Below, piece by piece: positions 16,783 through 26,188 of a stretch of 64,000 nucleotides of DNA. The first letter of the stretch is position 1, and every line of letters begins with the position of its first letter. A program made the position numbers and the translations under genes. Source of the stretch: Sphingobacteriales bacterium JAD_PAG50586_3 (GTDB lineage: Bacteria; Bacteroidota; Bacteroidia; CAMBQF01); contig CP096135.1 in the NCBI GenBank assembly GCA_023213195.1, positions 310,001 through 374,000 on the forward strand, in the 5' to 3' direction. Below the pieces are notes generated by a model. That model was not told the origin of the DNA. It searched no databases and was given only the letters and a program-made list of their open reading frames with translations.

Positions 16783-18481
16783 CCATATCCTTAATGTTTA
16801 ATTGCAACGTTACCTTACCGTTCCACTCGTTAGGCTCTATGCTGTAGCAAACATCAAAAGGTATTTTTTTGGCTATGCTTTCTACATAATGCCCCTGCCC
16901 AAAGGCTATAGCGTTAAAGAATAAATTAGGATTATCTTGTTGCAAATCCAGTTTCAGGTGGGTAGAGCCCACTACCCTGCCATAGCCCCTATCCCTAACT
17001 CCGCGGGTTAAAAATACCGGGTTCATATTGCCCGGGCCAAAGGGTGCAAACTGCTTTAAAATATCGTAAAACTTGGGGGTAATTTCACTCAGGTCAATCT
17101 CGGCATCAACCTCTACTTCCGGCGTTAACGATTCTTCAGTAATAGTAGCCGCTACCACCTCTTCAAAACGCTGAATAAAGGCTTCAACATTTGCTTCTTC
17201 CATAGTAAGGCCGGCGGCAAATTTGTGGCCGCCAAACTGTATCAGCAAATCGCTGCAAGCTAGTATAGCCTCGTACACATCAAAGCCCTTTACAGAGCGT
17301 GCTGAGCCTGCTACATGCTCACCACTTTTGGTAAGTACAATGGTGGGGCGGTAATAATTCTCTATCAGCCTTGATGCCACAATACCAATAACACCTTTGT
17401 GCCAATCGGGCCTGTAGAGCACCGTGCTGCGGCGGTTGGTATATATATTATCACTCGCAATCATATCCAACGCGCTTTGGGTAATGCTACGGTCTAAATC
17501 GCGGCGGGTAGTGTTGTTGTCATTAATATCGGCACTCGGCAATACCGTACTGTCGGCATGGTCAGATATTAATAAATCTACAGCACGGCTGCCACTTTCT
17601 ATGCGCCCCGCTGCGTTAATGCGTGGACCGATGATAAACACTACATCAGATATGCTTAAATCCCTGTTAAGTTTATTAAACTCTATAATGGCCTTTAAAC
17701 CCGGCAGCGGATTGGTATTTAACTTATTTAAGCCCATGCAGGCCAGGGTGCGGTTTTCGCCTACTATGGGCACAATATCGGCAGCTATGCTTACTGCTAC
17801 TAAATCAATGTATTTATAGAGTTGCTCTAAGTCAACCCCTGCTTTTATGCAATACCCTTGCATCAGCTTAAAGCCAATGCCGCAGCCCGAAAGCTCATCA
17901 AAAGGATAGTTACAATCGGCACGCTTTGGGTCTAAAACAGCAACGGCTTTAGGCAGTTCATCGCCCGGTAAATGGTGGTCGCAAATAATAAAATCTATCC
18001 CGCGCTGTGTAGCATATTCAACTTTATCTATTGATTTAATTCCGCAGTCTAACGCTATAATTAAGCTGTAGCCATTGGTATTTGCATAGTCTACCCCATC
18101 AAACGATATTCCGTACCCCTCCTTGTAGCGATCGGGAATGTAGTAGGCTAAATGAGGGTAATAGTTTTTCAGGAATGAATACACCAGCGCTACCGATGTG
18201 GTTCCATCCACATCATAATCGCCATAAATTAAAATCTTCTCTCCCGTTTCAATAGCATCAAGCAGGCGGTTAACGGCCTTATCCATATCGGCCATTAAAA
18301 AGGGGTTGTGCAGGTGGCTTGCATCGGGCCTGAAAAATTTCTTAGCCTCGTCAAACGTACTAACCCCGCGCGAAACCAGCAGACGCGCCAGCGTTTTATT
18401 AATATTTAATTCTTTGCTGAGTTTTTCAACAGTTTCAACATCATCAACCTTATTTATAACCCAGCGTTTATTCAATACCAT
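16775..18481 (-). CDS. recJ: Single-stranded-DNA exonuclease RecJ
   Basis: A 568-aa 5'-3' ssDNA exonuclease for recombination and mismatch repair. The DHH-family motifs are intact: ILIYGDYDVDGTTSVALVY, LIIALDCGIKS, DFIICDHHLPGD and IIGPRINAAGRIESG. They are followed by the DHHA1 part with QFGGHKFAAGLTM and a C-terminal OB-type domain. Length matches the family. It converges with the lipoprotein gene, and the two stop codons lie in one heptamer array. The Imm32-like gene starts the same-strand group upstream. Confidence 0.95.
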   Translation of the reverse strand: MVLNKRWVINKVDDVETVEKLSKELNINKTLARLLVSRGVSTFDEAKKFFRPDASHLHNPFLMADMDKAVNRLLDAIETGEKILIYGDYDVDGTTSVALVYSFLKNYYPHLAYYIPDRYKEGYGISFDGVDYANTNGYSLIIALDCGIKSIDKVEYATQRGIDFIICDHHLPGDELPKAVAVLDPKRADCNYPFDELSGCGIGFKLMQGYCIKAGVDLEQLYKYIDLVAVSIAADIVPIVGENRTLACMGLNKLNTNPLPGLKAIIEFNKLNRDLSISDVVFIIGPRINAAGRIESGSRAVDLLISDHADSTVLPSADINDNNTTRRDLDRSITQSALDMIASDNIYTNRRSTVLYRPDWHKGVIGIVASRLIENYYRPTIVLTKSGEHVAGSARSVKGFDVYEAILACSDLLIQFGGHKFAAGLTMEEANVEAFIQRFEEVVAATITEESLTPEVEVDAEIDLSEITPKFYDILKQFAPFGPGNMNPVFLTRGVRDRGYGRVVGSTHLKLDLQQDNPNLFFNAIAFGQGHYVESIAKKIPFDVCYSIEPNEWNGKVTLQLNIKDMAF

Positions 18482-18482
18482 A

Positions 18483-18743
18483 TTATTCTCTCTCTATAAT
18501 CAGTTCTATTGATCCTTGTTCCAATGAATTATGCTCATCTAAATGAAAATGAGTTCCGGTAGGAACATTTTCTTCACTCAGGGTAAGCAATTGCTTTGCA
18601 AGCGAAATTAAGCCTTCCCTGTTCGCTTTTATAACAACCTGCCCCTCATTATTTTCAAATGAGATTTTAAAGCCATCCTCCCAACTATGTTTAAATCCCA
18701 CTTCAAGGCTGTATTCAGGAATTTCAAGCATTAGTGTTTTCAT
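18483..18743 (-). CDS. Imm32-like small protein
   Basis: An 86-aa protein with central EGLISLAKQLLTL, then VPTGTHFHLDEHNSLEQGSIELII. This GxHFHLDxxxxLExGSxEL pattern is that of the Imm32 immunity-domain family. No toxin gene is adjacent, so it may be an orphan immunity gene or a housekeeping member. It lies 1 bp downstream of the O-methyltransferase gene and 1 bp upstream of recJ, so the three are probably one transcript. Confidence 0.6.
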   Translation of the reverse strand: MKTLMLEIPEYSLEVGFKHSWEDGFKISFENNEGQVVIKANREGLISLAKQLLTLSEENVPTGTHFHLDEHNSLEQGSIELIIERE

Positions 18744-18744
18744 A

Positions 18745-19386
18745 TCATTTCTTCCTCAAAATCATTAAGCCATCCCTTACCGGCAGCAACACATTCTCTA
18801 CCCTATCATCGGCCTGCACTTTGGCATTAAACTCTAAAATAGCTTTCGCCTCGTAATCGTTATGGGCAACATCGGCAACCACCTTGCCGCTCCACAATAC
18901 ATTGTCAGCAATAATATAGCCCCCTGCAGGTATTTTATCAATCAGCAATTCGTAATACAAGGGGTAATTATACTTATCGGCATCAATAAAAACCAAATCA
19001 AAAAGTTCATCTAAAGTGGGAATTACCTCTTTTGCATCGCCAATAATCAGTTCAATACTATTGCTGTAAGGGCTTTGAAAAAAGTACTCTTCTAATACGT
19101 GCTTTAACTCCTCATTAGCCTCAATGGTAGTTAGTTTACCTCCATCAGCCAAGCCTTCGGCAATGCACAAGGCAGAGTAACCCGTATATGCGCCTACCTC
19201 TAATACACGTCGAGGTTTTATCATGTGGGTAAGCATGCTCAATACCCGGCCCTGCAAATGCCCGCTAAGCATGCGGGGCGCAATGTGTTTTACGTAAGTA
19301 TCGCGGTTTATGCGGGCAAGTAAATCACTCTCAGGCGATGTATGGTCTTCGGCATAGCGCTCTATATCTGTAGGAAGGAAATTCAT
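18745..19386 (-). CDS. SAM-dependent O-methyltransferase
   Basis: A 213-aa class I methyltransferase of the metal-dependent catechol/caffeoyl-CoA type (YrrM-like). The SAM motif is RVLEVGAYTGYSALCIAEGL, followed by KLTTIEANEEL, FDLVFIDADKYNYPLYYELL (metal and catechol-site acidic residues) and YIIADNVLWSGKV. Length is standard. The physiological acceptor is unknown. It heads the group with the Imm32-like gene and recJ. Confidence 0.9.
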   Translation of the reverse strand: MNFLPTDIERYAEDHTSPESDLLARINRDTYVKHIAPRMLSGHLQGRVLSMLTHMIKPRRVLEVGAYTGYSALCIAEGLADGGKLTTIEANEELKHVLEEYFFQSPYSNSIELIIGDAKEVIPTLDELFDLVFIDADKYNYPLYYELLIDKIPAGGYIIADNVLWSGKVVADVAHNDYEAKAILEFNAKVQADDRVENVLLPVRDGLMILRKK

Positions 19387-19406
19387 GCCACAAAGATAAG
19401 CTAATA

Positions 19407-19434
19407 GGGTTCAGGGGCTAGGGTTCAGAGTTCA
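19407..19434. repeat. Heptamer tandem array (GGGTTCA type)
   Basis: Four 7-bp units (GGGTTCA GGGGCTA GGGTTCA GAGTTCA) in the gap between the O-methyltransferase start and ilvE. The rest of the gap to 19617 shows nothing recognisable. Confidence 0.7.
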
Positions 19435-19617
19435 GTATTTTTACATATACAAAGACTATGGCATTGATATCTCTAATAACTACAAGGCGCTACACTCTAC
19501 CATTTCTGACCGCTGGAATCTGATCCCTGAACTCTCTTTTTAAACCATCTACACGCTAATTTGTCTTTGATAATATACTGATACTAAGTTAAGCCCCTGT
19601 TAAGGCTTTTGGCCTAA

Positions 19618-19649
19618 TTTGTGAGGTAGGTTTAAGATTAGTACCTTTG
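19618..19649 (+). promoter_or_regulatory. Promoter of ilvE
   Basis: TTTG at 19618-19621, 20 bp, then TACCTTTG at 19642-19649, matching the Bacteroidota -33/-7 pattern. It gives a leader of about 25-30 bases. Confidence 0.6.
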
Positions 19650-19681
19650 TTATGGATATTGGATTTATTAATTAAATACGG

Positions 19682-20758
19682 ATGGATATGGAGATAGTAA
19701 CCAACTCTCGTTTTAACACAACTTTGTCGCCTACGGCGCGTAAAGAACCTATTGGTTCGCCTGTGCCCGATTTTGGATCGGTAACTACCGACCACATGTT
19801 TATTGCAGAATATGCCGAAGGCCAGTGGGTTAACGCCCGTATACAGCCGTACCAAAACCTGGCGATGAGTCCCTCATCGTCTGTATTCCATTACGGACAG
19901 GCAATTTTTGAAGGCATAAAAGCCTACAAGCAAAAAGACGGCAGCGTAAAAATATTCCGCCCCGAGAAAAACTGGGAGCGTTTTAACACATCGGCAGCCC
20001 GTTTATCAATGCCCGATGTACCGCGCGATTTGTTCCTTGACTCTATTACCGAATTAGTAAAGATTGAAAACCTGTGGGTTCCTGACGAGGAAGGTTCATC
20101 GCTTTACATACGCCCGTTTATGATTGCTACCGAAGAGCTTCTTCGTGTTAAGCCATCAGACAGGTTTTTGTTTATGGTAGTGCTTAGCCCTTCGGCCAGC
20201 TACTACAGCAAACCGTTGAATATATTGGTGTCTGACCATTACTCTCGCGCAGCGGTAGGTGGTACAGGCTTTGCCAAGGCGGCAGGTAACTATGCCCGCG
20301 CCATGATTGGCCAAACAGAAGCCCGTAACCAAGGCTACGACCAAATGCTATGGATGGAAGTGCCCGATTACCAATACATACAAGAAAGCGGCACCATGAA
20401 CGCCTTTTTTGCCATTGGCGATAAACTGATAACGCCCGAACTAGATGGCTGTATATTGGATGGTGTAACACGCGATAGTGTTATTCAACTGGTGCGCCAC
20501 ATGGGCTACACGGTTGAAGAACGTAAAATATCTATTGGCGAAGTAGAAGAAGCTTATAAAAACGGCACGTTAAAAGATGCCTTTGGCACCGGCACAGCCG
20601 CTTCTATTGCCCCTTTTGAAAAGGTAACCAACCGTGGCTTTGACATGATTTTACCTCCTGTAGCAGAGCGCCCATTCTCTCCAATACTAAAAGACAAATT
20701 GGACAAAATAAAAACCGGTGAAGCCCCTGATATTTTCAACTGGATGGTTGATGTATAG
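19682..20758 (+). CDS. ilvE: Branched-chain amino acid aminotransferase
   Basis: A 358-aa fold-type IV PLP enzyme catalysing the last step of Leu/Ile/Val synthesis and the first of their breakdown. Key parts: SSVFHYGQAIFEGIKAYK, the PLP lysine in GFAKAAGNYARAM, YIQESGTMNAFFAIGD and ILDGVTRDSVIQL. The long N-terminal section and SLYIRPFMIAT place it with the eukaryote-like larger IlvE group common in Bacteroidota. An in-frame alternative start MEIVTNSRF is 2 codons downstream. A good promoter and terminator flank it, so it is monocistronic. Confidence 0.94.
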   Translation: MDMEIVTNSRFNTTLSPTARKEPIGSPVPDFGSVTTDHMFIAEYAEGQWVNARIQPYQNLAMSPSSSVFHYGQAIFEGIKAYKQKDGSVKIFRPEKNWERFNTSAARLSMPDVPRDLFLDSITELVKIENLWVPDEEGSSLYIRPFMIATEELLRVKPSDRFLFMVVLSPSASYYSKPLNILVSDHYSRAAVGGTGFAKAAGNYARAMIGQTEARNQGYDQMLWMEVPDYQYIQESGTMNAFFAIGDKLITPELDGCILDGVTRDSVIQLVRHMGYTVEERKISIGEVEEAYKNGTLKDAFGTGTAASIAPFEKVTNRGFDMILPPVAERPFSPILKDKLDKIKTGEAPDIFNWMVDV

Positions 20759-20786
20759 TATTGATTAACTGATTGAATTTAGATAT

Positions 20787-20817
20787 AGCCTTTGTAGAAA
20801 TACAGGGGCTTTTTATT
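20787..20817 (+). terminator. Terminator of ilvE
   Basis: AGCC...GGCT stem with inner TGTA/TACA pairing, followed by TTTTTATT. Confidence 0.6.
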
Positions 20818-21952
20818 GAGATAATTCCAATACCAGCCTATCAATTTCGGCTGTGGTGTTAAAACTATGCAGGCAAATACGGATGCGTTCTGCGCCTTTA
20901 GGTACAGTGGGACTAACAATAGGCCTTGTGTCAAAACCTTTTTCTTCCAGCTTTTGAGCCAAAGCGCGAACCTCTGCATTGCCCGGCACTACAATACCTT
21001 GTATAGGCGATGGGCTATCTAATACCTGATACGGCAACCCCTTGGTTTTTTCGCGGTAATAATCAATAAGGCTATAAAGCTGTTCTATTTTTTGATGATT
21101 GCTAAGCATGTACCAATAGGCCGCCAATGCCTGCCTGTAAGCTTGCGGCGGCAGGGCCGTAGAGTATATAAACGGGCGGGCATAGTTGGTTAAATAATTG
21201 CGCAGGGTGTGGCTGCCCAATATTATTGCCCCATGGCTGGCCAACGATTTACCAAAGGTGTGTAAGCGGGCAAAGCATTTATTTTCTATTCCTAGGTGGT
21301 TTACAAGACCTAAGCCTGTTTCGCCCACAAAGCCTGTTGCGTGGGCCTCGTCTACTATAAGGGCAGCATTATGTAGTTCGCACAGCACGGCTATTTCGTC
21401 CAGCAGAGCCATGTCGCCATCCATAGAATAAACGCTTTCTACAGCCACAAAAACCTGACCGTGGGCTTGCTTAAGCTTATCCTCAAGGTCTGTTAAATCA
21501 TTATGCTTAAAAGCTATGTTATTGGCCTTGCTTAGCTTTAACCCATCGTGTATGGAAGCATGTACCAGTTCATCGTATAAAATAGTATCGCCCTGGTTGG
21601 CAATACAGCCAAAAAGGCCCAAGTTGGCATCGTAGCCCGAGTTGAAAATCAAGCCTGCTTCGGCCTTGTGTATTTTGGCAATTTCTGCCTCTACCCCTTC
21701 GGCAATCATGGTGTTGCCAGCCAATAAACGAGAGCCTGTAGCCCCTGTGAAATCGGCAGGAGAATCTATGGCAATGTTTAATGTAAGCAGTTTAAACTTT
21801 TTATCGCGGGCAAGGCCTAAATAATCGTTAGAGCAAAAATCAATCAATCCATCACCCGTGCGTAGTTTACGTAACAATCCGCGCTCTGCACGTGATTGCA
21901 GTTTTTCTAATAAAGTATGTTGGATGTTGTTTCCCATTGATGTGGGTGTCAT
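20813..21952 (-). CDS. bioF: 8-amino-7-oxononanoate synthase
   Basis: A 379-aa alpha-oxoamine synthase joining pimeloyl-thioester and alanine in biotin synthesis. Motifs: IDFCSNDYLGLAR, TGATGSRLLAGN, LIFNSGYDANLGLFG, ALIVDEAHATGFVGETGLG and the PLP lysine in HTFGKSLASHGA. It could instead be another alpha-oxoamine synthase, but the neighbouring bioB on the same strand favours BioF. A REP-like element separates it from bioB, which may split or weaken co-transcription. Confidence 0.88.
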   Translation of the reverse strand: MTPTSMGNNIQHTLLEKLQSRAERGLLRKLRTGDGLIDFCSNDYLGLARDKKFKLLTLNIAIDSPADFTGATGSRLLAGNTMIAEGVEAEIAKIHKAEAGLIFNSGYDANLGLFGCIANQGDTILYDELVHASIHDGLKLSKANNIAFKHNDLTDLEDKLKQAHGQVFVAVESVYSMDGDMALLDEIAVLCELHNAALIVDEAHATGFVGETGLGLVNHLGIENKCFARLHTFGKSLASHGAIILGSHTLRNYLTNYARPFIYSTALPPQAYRQALAAYWYMLSNHQKIEQLYSLIDYYREKTKGLPYQVLDSPSPIQGIVVPGNAEVRALAQKLEEKGFDTRPIVSPTVPKGAERIRICLHSFNTTAEIDRLVLELSQ

Positions 21953-22024
21953 GCTGAACTTGATTCAGCATCTAATATAACCGACAGGCTTTTCTACAGA
22001 TCCCGAATCAAGTTCGGGATGACA
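21947..22024. repeat. REP-like twin-hairpin element
   Basis: A 78-bp element between bioF and bioB with outer arms TGTCAT/ATGACA. Hairpin 1 is TGCTGAA-CTTGA-TTCAGCA and hairpin 2 is TCCCGAA-TCAAG-TTCGGGA. The two loops are reverse complements of each other. I recognise this as a dispersed type seen in many genomes. Confidence 0.75.
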
Positions 22025-22042
22025 GTTTGTGTTTGATTATTA

Positions 22043-23071
22043 TTAAGCAGTAACTCCCACACCTGTTGCCGCTTCAGCAGCTTTGGCTTTGCGGGCAGGG
22101 TCGCCTTTAAAAGCTTCTTTTGGGGTAAGGCCCAGTATCTCAAACATCATCATGTCCTCGTCAAACTCGGGGTTTGGGGTAGTAAGCAGCTTATCGCCTG
22201 CAAAAATAGAGTTAGCGCCTGCCATAAAACACATGGCCTGGCCGGGCATACCCAATTGCATACGGCCTGCCGATAAACGTACCGCCGATTTTGGCAATAC
22301 AATACGGGCAGTAGCTACCATGCGCACCATATCCCAAACGGGTACCGGTGGCTGGTCTTCCATAGGCGTACCTTCTACCGCTACAAGGGCGTTAATAGGC
22401 ACACTCTCTGGCTGTGGATTAAGGTTTACAAGGGTGTGCAACATACCTATACGGTCGTCAACACTCTCGCCCATGCCTATAATACCACCCGAGCATACTG
22501 TCATACCGGCTTTGCGCACGTTTTTAAGCGTGTCTAAGCGGTCGTCGTAGGTGCGGGTAGATATAATATTAGTATAGTTTTCTTTTGATGTGTCAATGTT
22601 GTGGTTGTATGCATACAAACCGGCATCGGCAAGGCGTTTAGCCTTTTCTTCGTCTAGCATACCCAATGTGCAGCATACCTCCATATCAAGCCCGTTAATA
22701 CCTTTTACCATATCAATAACACGGTCAAAGTCGCGGTTGTTACGCACCTCTCGCCATGCAGCGCCCAAACACATGCGCGATGCACCTGCGTTTTTAGCAC
22801 GGGTAGCCATTTCCATTACCTCATCAACCTGCATAAGCTTTTGCACCTTAACCTCGGTATTATAACGCGCGGCCTGTGGGCAATAGGCACAATCTTCAAC
22901 ACAACCACCTGTTTTAATAGACAGTAGTGACGATACCTGAACCTCGCCTGCGGTATGGTGCTGGCGGTGAACAGTAGCGGCTTGGTAAACAAGCTCTAAC
23001 AATGGGGTATTATATATGGCTAAAATCTCTTCTTTAGTCCAGTTGTGGCGTACTTCGCTCATAATATTCAA
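22043..23071 (-). CDS. bioB: Biotin synthase
   Basis: Radical-SAM enzyme inserting sulfur into dethiobiotin. The cluster motif [17 protein letters not shown] (CxxxCxxC) is near residue 53. Further family signatures are [50 protein letters not shown] and [11 protein letters not shown]. About 342 aa, slightly long at the C terminus (low-complexity AAEAATGVG tail). The start could be ATG 23071 or ATG 23062 (MSEVRHNW); the second fits the family N terminus better. Confidence 0.96.
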   Translation of the reverse strand: MNIMSEVRHNWTKEEILAIYNTPLLELVYQAATVHRQHHTAGEVQVSSLLSIKTGGCVEDCAYCPQAARYNTEVKVQKLMQVDEVMEMATRAKNAGASRMCLGAAWREVRNNRDFDRVIDMVKGINGLDMEVCCTLGMLDEEKAKRLADAGLYAYNHNIDTSKENYTNIISTRTYDDRLDTLKNVRKAGMTVCSGGIIGMGESVDDRIGMLHTLVNLNPQPESVPINALVAVEGTPMEDQPPVPVWDMVRMVATARIVLPKSAVRLSAGRMQLGMPGQAMCFMAGANSIFAGDKLLTTPNPEFDEDMMMFEILGLTPKEAFKGDPARKAKAAEAATGVGVTA

Positions 23072-23181
23072 TCTAATAAAAAGTAAAGGTAAGGAAAAGT
23101 TAATTGTACCGATATCAGCACTTCTTAAACAAAAAGAAAAAAGTAGAGGTTTGAACTACTATAACTTAAAAGAACAAAAGA

Positions 23182-23844
23182 ATGAAAATTAAATTATTTA
23201 GTATCAGTATACTAGCAGTAGCAATGTCGGTTACTGTAGTAAAGGCCCAGCTGGGCTCTCACATAGGTTTTAACGTAGGCCCATCATTTGGTACCTTGTA
23301 TGGCAATAACGGCACAGATAATTTACGCGGACATACCGGGTTTGCTGCCGGACTAACTTACCAATATGCCTTTAGCACCGCATTTGCGCTGCATACCGGC
23401 CTGTTATACGAAAGCAAAGGTGCATCGCAACGCACTACCATAGACCCTTTTGATATTGATGTACGCACTAACTACAATTATAACTACCTTACCATTCCAG
23501 TTTTATTCCGTGCACACTTAATTCCTGATAAAAAGCTTAGGCCATTTATTAATGCAGGCCCATACTTTGCCTTTTTAACCCGCCAAATGACTGTGGTGCG
23601 TACCGAAAATGGTGATGATTATGATGTTAACCGTTATAACAATACTAACGACTATAAGGGTTTTGATATTGGCCTTTCGGCCGGTGTTGGTATAGATTAT
23701 CTTATAACAGATATGATACACCTTGACTTCGAAATACGCGACAACCTGGGACTTTTTAACATTAGCGAATCTAGCAACGACAATGCCCGCCTAAAAAACA
23801 ATAGCCTTAACTTTTTAATAGGTATGCAATTTAGCATCCACTAG
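23182..23844 (+). CDS. Outer-membrane beta-barrel protein (PorT/OMP_b-brl type)
   Basis: A signal peptide (MKIKLFSISILAVAMSVTVVKAQ) is followed by an eight-strand-type barrel of about 195 aa: HIGFNVGPSFGTLYG, GHTGFAAGLTYQYAF, TIPVLFRAHL, RPFINAGPYFAF, FDIGLSAGVGIDY and SLNFLIGMQFSIH as the closing strand. This is the common Bacteroidota outer-membrane beta-barrel domain 2 family. Function unknown. Monocistronic with its own terminator. Confidence 0.85.
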   Translation: MKIKLFSISILAVAMSVTVVKAQLGSHIGFNVGPSFGTLYGNNGTDNLRGHTGFAAGLTYQYAFSTAFALHTGLLYESKGASQRTTIDPFDIDVRTNYNYNYLTIPVLFRAHLIPDKKLRPFINAGPYFAFLTRQMTVVRTENGDDYDVNRYNNTNDYKGFDIGLSAGVGIDYLITDMIHLDFEIRDNLGLFNISESSNDNARLKNNSLNFLIGMQFSIH

Positions 23845-23867
23845 TATATCACATATACTTATTATTT

Positions 23868-23902
23868 AAAGTCCCTGCCTTATATGGTAGGGACTTTTTT
23901 TA
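23868..23902 (+). terminator. Rho-independent terminator
   Basis: AAAGTCCCTGCC/GGTAGGGACTTT hairpin followed by a T run, 24 bp after the barrel-protein gene. Confidence 0.85.
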
Positions 23903-23986
23903 TTCCATAAGTCAGTAAACTAAAAAACAGTAAATAGTTTTAAGTTTGTGTTATATGCTGTATATTTCAACCAAATACAATAAACT

Positions 23987-25288
23987 ATGACACGGTATTT
24001 ACTATGTTTTCTGCTGCTAACAGCCACTTTATTAGGCGCCTGCAAAAAAGATGATGATTGCGAGGGTGACAACCAACCCGCTAACTACCGCCCTATAATT
24101 ATGGTACACGGCTTTTTAGCATCGGGCGATACGTACGCAGGGCAAGCCATGCGTTTATCAAGCAATGGGTATGAGAAAAATAAAATATATGTTTTTGACT
24201 GGAACAGCCTTGCCCAAGGCGGCAACACCGGCGATTTATTAGACCAGCTAATTGATAGTGTGTTAGCTGCTACCGGAGCCAGCCAGGTAGATTTAGTAGG
24301 CCATTCTGCCGGGGGCGGAGTTGGCTTTGATTATATCTCAGACAGTACACATGCCACCAAGGTTGCCCATTACATACATTTAGGCAGCAACCCGCAAAGC
24401 GGTGTTCCTGTTTATGGTGGCGATACTGTTAAGGTACTTAATATATGGTCTGCCGCCGACTCTGTTGTTGCAGGGGGCAATATACCGGGGGCGACCAATA
24501 TTACTTTGCAAGGTGCCGACCATTACCAGGTGGCTACATCAGAACAAACCTTTACCGAGCTTTTTAAATTTTGTAACGATGGCAAAATGCCAACTACCGT
24601 CACCATAACACCCCAAACCCCAATACAAATTGGCGGTAAATGCGTAACCCTGGGCGAGAATGCCCCAATGGTGGGTGCAACAATAAAAGTTTACCCTACT
24701 GATAATGCTACAGGCCTTAGAGTAGATCCTGTGCCTGCTGCCGTGCTAACGGTAGATAGCAAAGGCAAATGGGGGCCTATTGATATTATGGCCAACCAAA
24801 CCTACGAGTTTGAAGTAATAAGCGCCAACAGCAGCGATAGGGTAGTACATTATTTCCGCGAGGGCTTTTTACGTTCTAACTACCTGGTGTACCTGCGCAC
24901 CCTGCCGCCGGCAAACTCGCTTGCCGGCTTTTTATTAAACGGCTTGCCTAGTGATAATAACCAGAGTGTGGTTGCCTTCTTCGCATCAAGCCAAGCTGTT
25001 ATAACCGGCAGGGATAACTTTAGCGTAAACAATACCAATTTAGCCATATCGCCCTTTGCCGACCCATCTAAAACCGCCATTGCTTATTTTATGTACGATG
25101 ATGGCGATAATACTTCAGAAGTAACGCCTGTAGGGCTTTTTGGCCAATTTCCGTTTTTAAACGGGGTAGATATGTTCTTTGCCACTACCCCAACCCAAAC
25201 TATAAGTTTACAGTTTAATGGTCGCACACTAAATGTTCCTAACCTAAAATCGGCTACCGATGGAGTTATTGTAGCAGTGTTTGATTAA
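23987..25288 (+). CDS. Lipase-like alpha/beta-hydrolase lipoprotein
   Basis: Lipobox LLGAC at residues 15-19 followed by a charged KKDDDCE tail. The alpha/beta-hydrolase domain covers about residues 35-195: PIIMVHGFLASGDTY (oxyanion loop), VDLVGHSAGGGVGF (nucleophile Ser), WSAADSVV (likely acid) and GADHYQVAT (His). A second all-beta domain follows (about 205-433), with GATIKVYPTDNATG and KGKWGPIDIMANQTYEFEV. Two-domain lipases with a similar beta C-terminal half, such as the Archaeoglobus enzyme, are known. Probably a surface esterase or lipase. The ester substrate is not determined. Confidence 0.75.
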   Translation: MTRYLLCFLLLTATLLGACKKDDDCEGDNQPANYRPIIMVHGFLASGDTYAGQAMRLSSNGYEKNKIYVFDWNSLAQGGNTGDLLDQLIDSVLAATGASQVDLVGHSAGGGVGFDYISDSTHATKVAHYIHLGSNPQSGVPVYGGDTVKVLNIWSAADSVVAGGNIPGATNITLQGADHYQVATSEQTFTELFKFCNDGKMPTTVTITPQTPIQIGGKCVTLGENAPMVGATIKVYPTDNATGLRVDPVPAAVLTVDSKGKWGPIDIMANQTYEFEVISANSSDRVVHYFREGFLRSNYLVYLRTLPPANSLAGFLLNGLPSDNNQSVVAFFASSQAVITGRDNFSVNNTNLAISPFADPSKTAIAYFMYDDGDNTSEVTPVGLFGQFPFLNGVDMFFATTPTQTISLQFNGRTLNVPNLKSATDGVIVAVFD

Positions 25289-25312
25289 ATTTTAACCATT
25301 TCTTTATACTTC

Positions 25313-25349
25313 AAAATCCCCGCCGTTGCTACGGTTGGGGATTTTTTTA
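25313..25349 (+). terminator. Rho-independent terminator
   Basis: AATCCCCGCCGT/ACGGTTGGGGATT hairpin and T run after the lipase-like gene. Confidence 0.8.
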
Positions 25350-25429
25350 TGCTGTTTACTGTACTTTTTAAAAATGAAGTAGGGGTGTTTTTGTTTTAGA
25401 TTGTCTTAGCTACATAAAAACAAAAAACT

Positions 25430-26158
25430 ATGTACAATTTTAAAACTTTAAAAACAGTATTTTTTGCCGTAGTATTAGTAGCATTAATAAGTTTAGCAAC
25501 ATCGTGCGGCAAGCGTGTAGAAGGCTCTGGCCATGTAATAAGCGAAGAACGCGCAGTATCTACTTTTACCAATGTAGACATGAGTGGCAGCTATAATGTG
25601 GTTATAACCCAAGACACTTTTCAAAAGGTGGTTGTAAAGACAGATGATAACATTATGCCAGATGTGAGAACAGACGTAGAAAACGGCACCTTGCGCATTT
25701 ACTTTAGCAATAATAAATGGAACTACGACCCTACGTTTATGACTATCTACATTACATCTCCCCACATAGAAGATTTAAACCTTTCCGGCTCGGGTAATAT
25801 TACCTCTACCAACGAGCTAATTGCTAACACCCCCGAGTATAACATTAGCGGCAGCGGTAATATTGATGTGGCGGTTAACAGTTTAGCGGTTAAAACCAAT
25901 ATCTCAGGCTCGGGCGATATTACGTTGGCGGGTTCTGCACCCGGCAGCACGCATAAAATATCAGGTTCGGGCAACATACGCGCGTTGAATTTAGACAGCG
26001 ATAATGTTACGGTAAACATATCAGGATCGGGCGATGCGTTTGTTAATGCCGACAGCACCCTTAATGTAACCATAAGCGGTAGCGGCAAGGTACGCTACAC
26101 GGGCACTCCACAGGTAACTACCCAAATTAGCGGTAGCGGAAATGTAGCACCATATTAA
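25430..26158 (+). CDS. GIN-domain (DUF2807) lipoprotein
   Basis: Signal peptide with lipobox-like LATSC (about residue 26). The rest is a right-handed beta-helix-like GIN domain with many G-S-G-N/D turns: LNLSGSGNI, YNISGSGNIDVAV, TNISGSGDITLAG, HKISGSGNIRALN, VNISGSGDAFVN, VTISGSGKVRY. This family (putative auto-transporter adhesin, head GIN) is very common in Bacteroidota; its function is unknown. The full length is normal and the frame is intact. Confidence 0.88.
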   Translation: MYNFKTLKTVFFAVVLVALISLATSCGKRVEGSGHVISEERAVSTFTNVDMSGSYNVVITQDTFQKVVVKTDDNIMPDVRTDVENGTLRIYFSNNKWNYDPTFMTIYITSPHIEDLNLSGSGNITSTNELIANTPEYNISGSGNIDVAVNSLAVKTNISGSGDITLAGSAPGSTHKISGSGNIRALNLDSDNVTVNISGSGDAFVNADSTLNVTISGSGKVRYTGTPQVTTQISGSGNVAPY

Positions 26159-26160
26159 AC

Positions 26161-26188
26161 TAAAAACGAAAAGTTAAAAATGAAAAAT
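26161..26188. repeat. Heptamer tandem array (TAAAAAC type)
   Basis: Four 7-bp units, TAAAAAC GAAAAGT TAAAAAT GAAAAAT, starting 2 bp after the GIN gene stop. Nearly the same units occur at 52828-52855. Confidence 0.7.
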
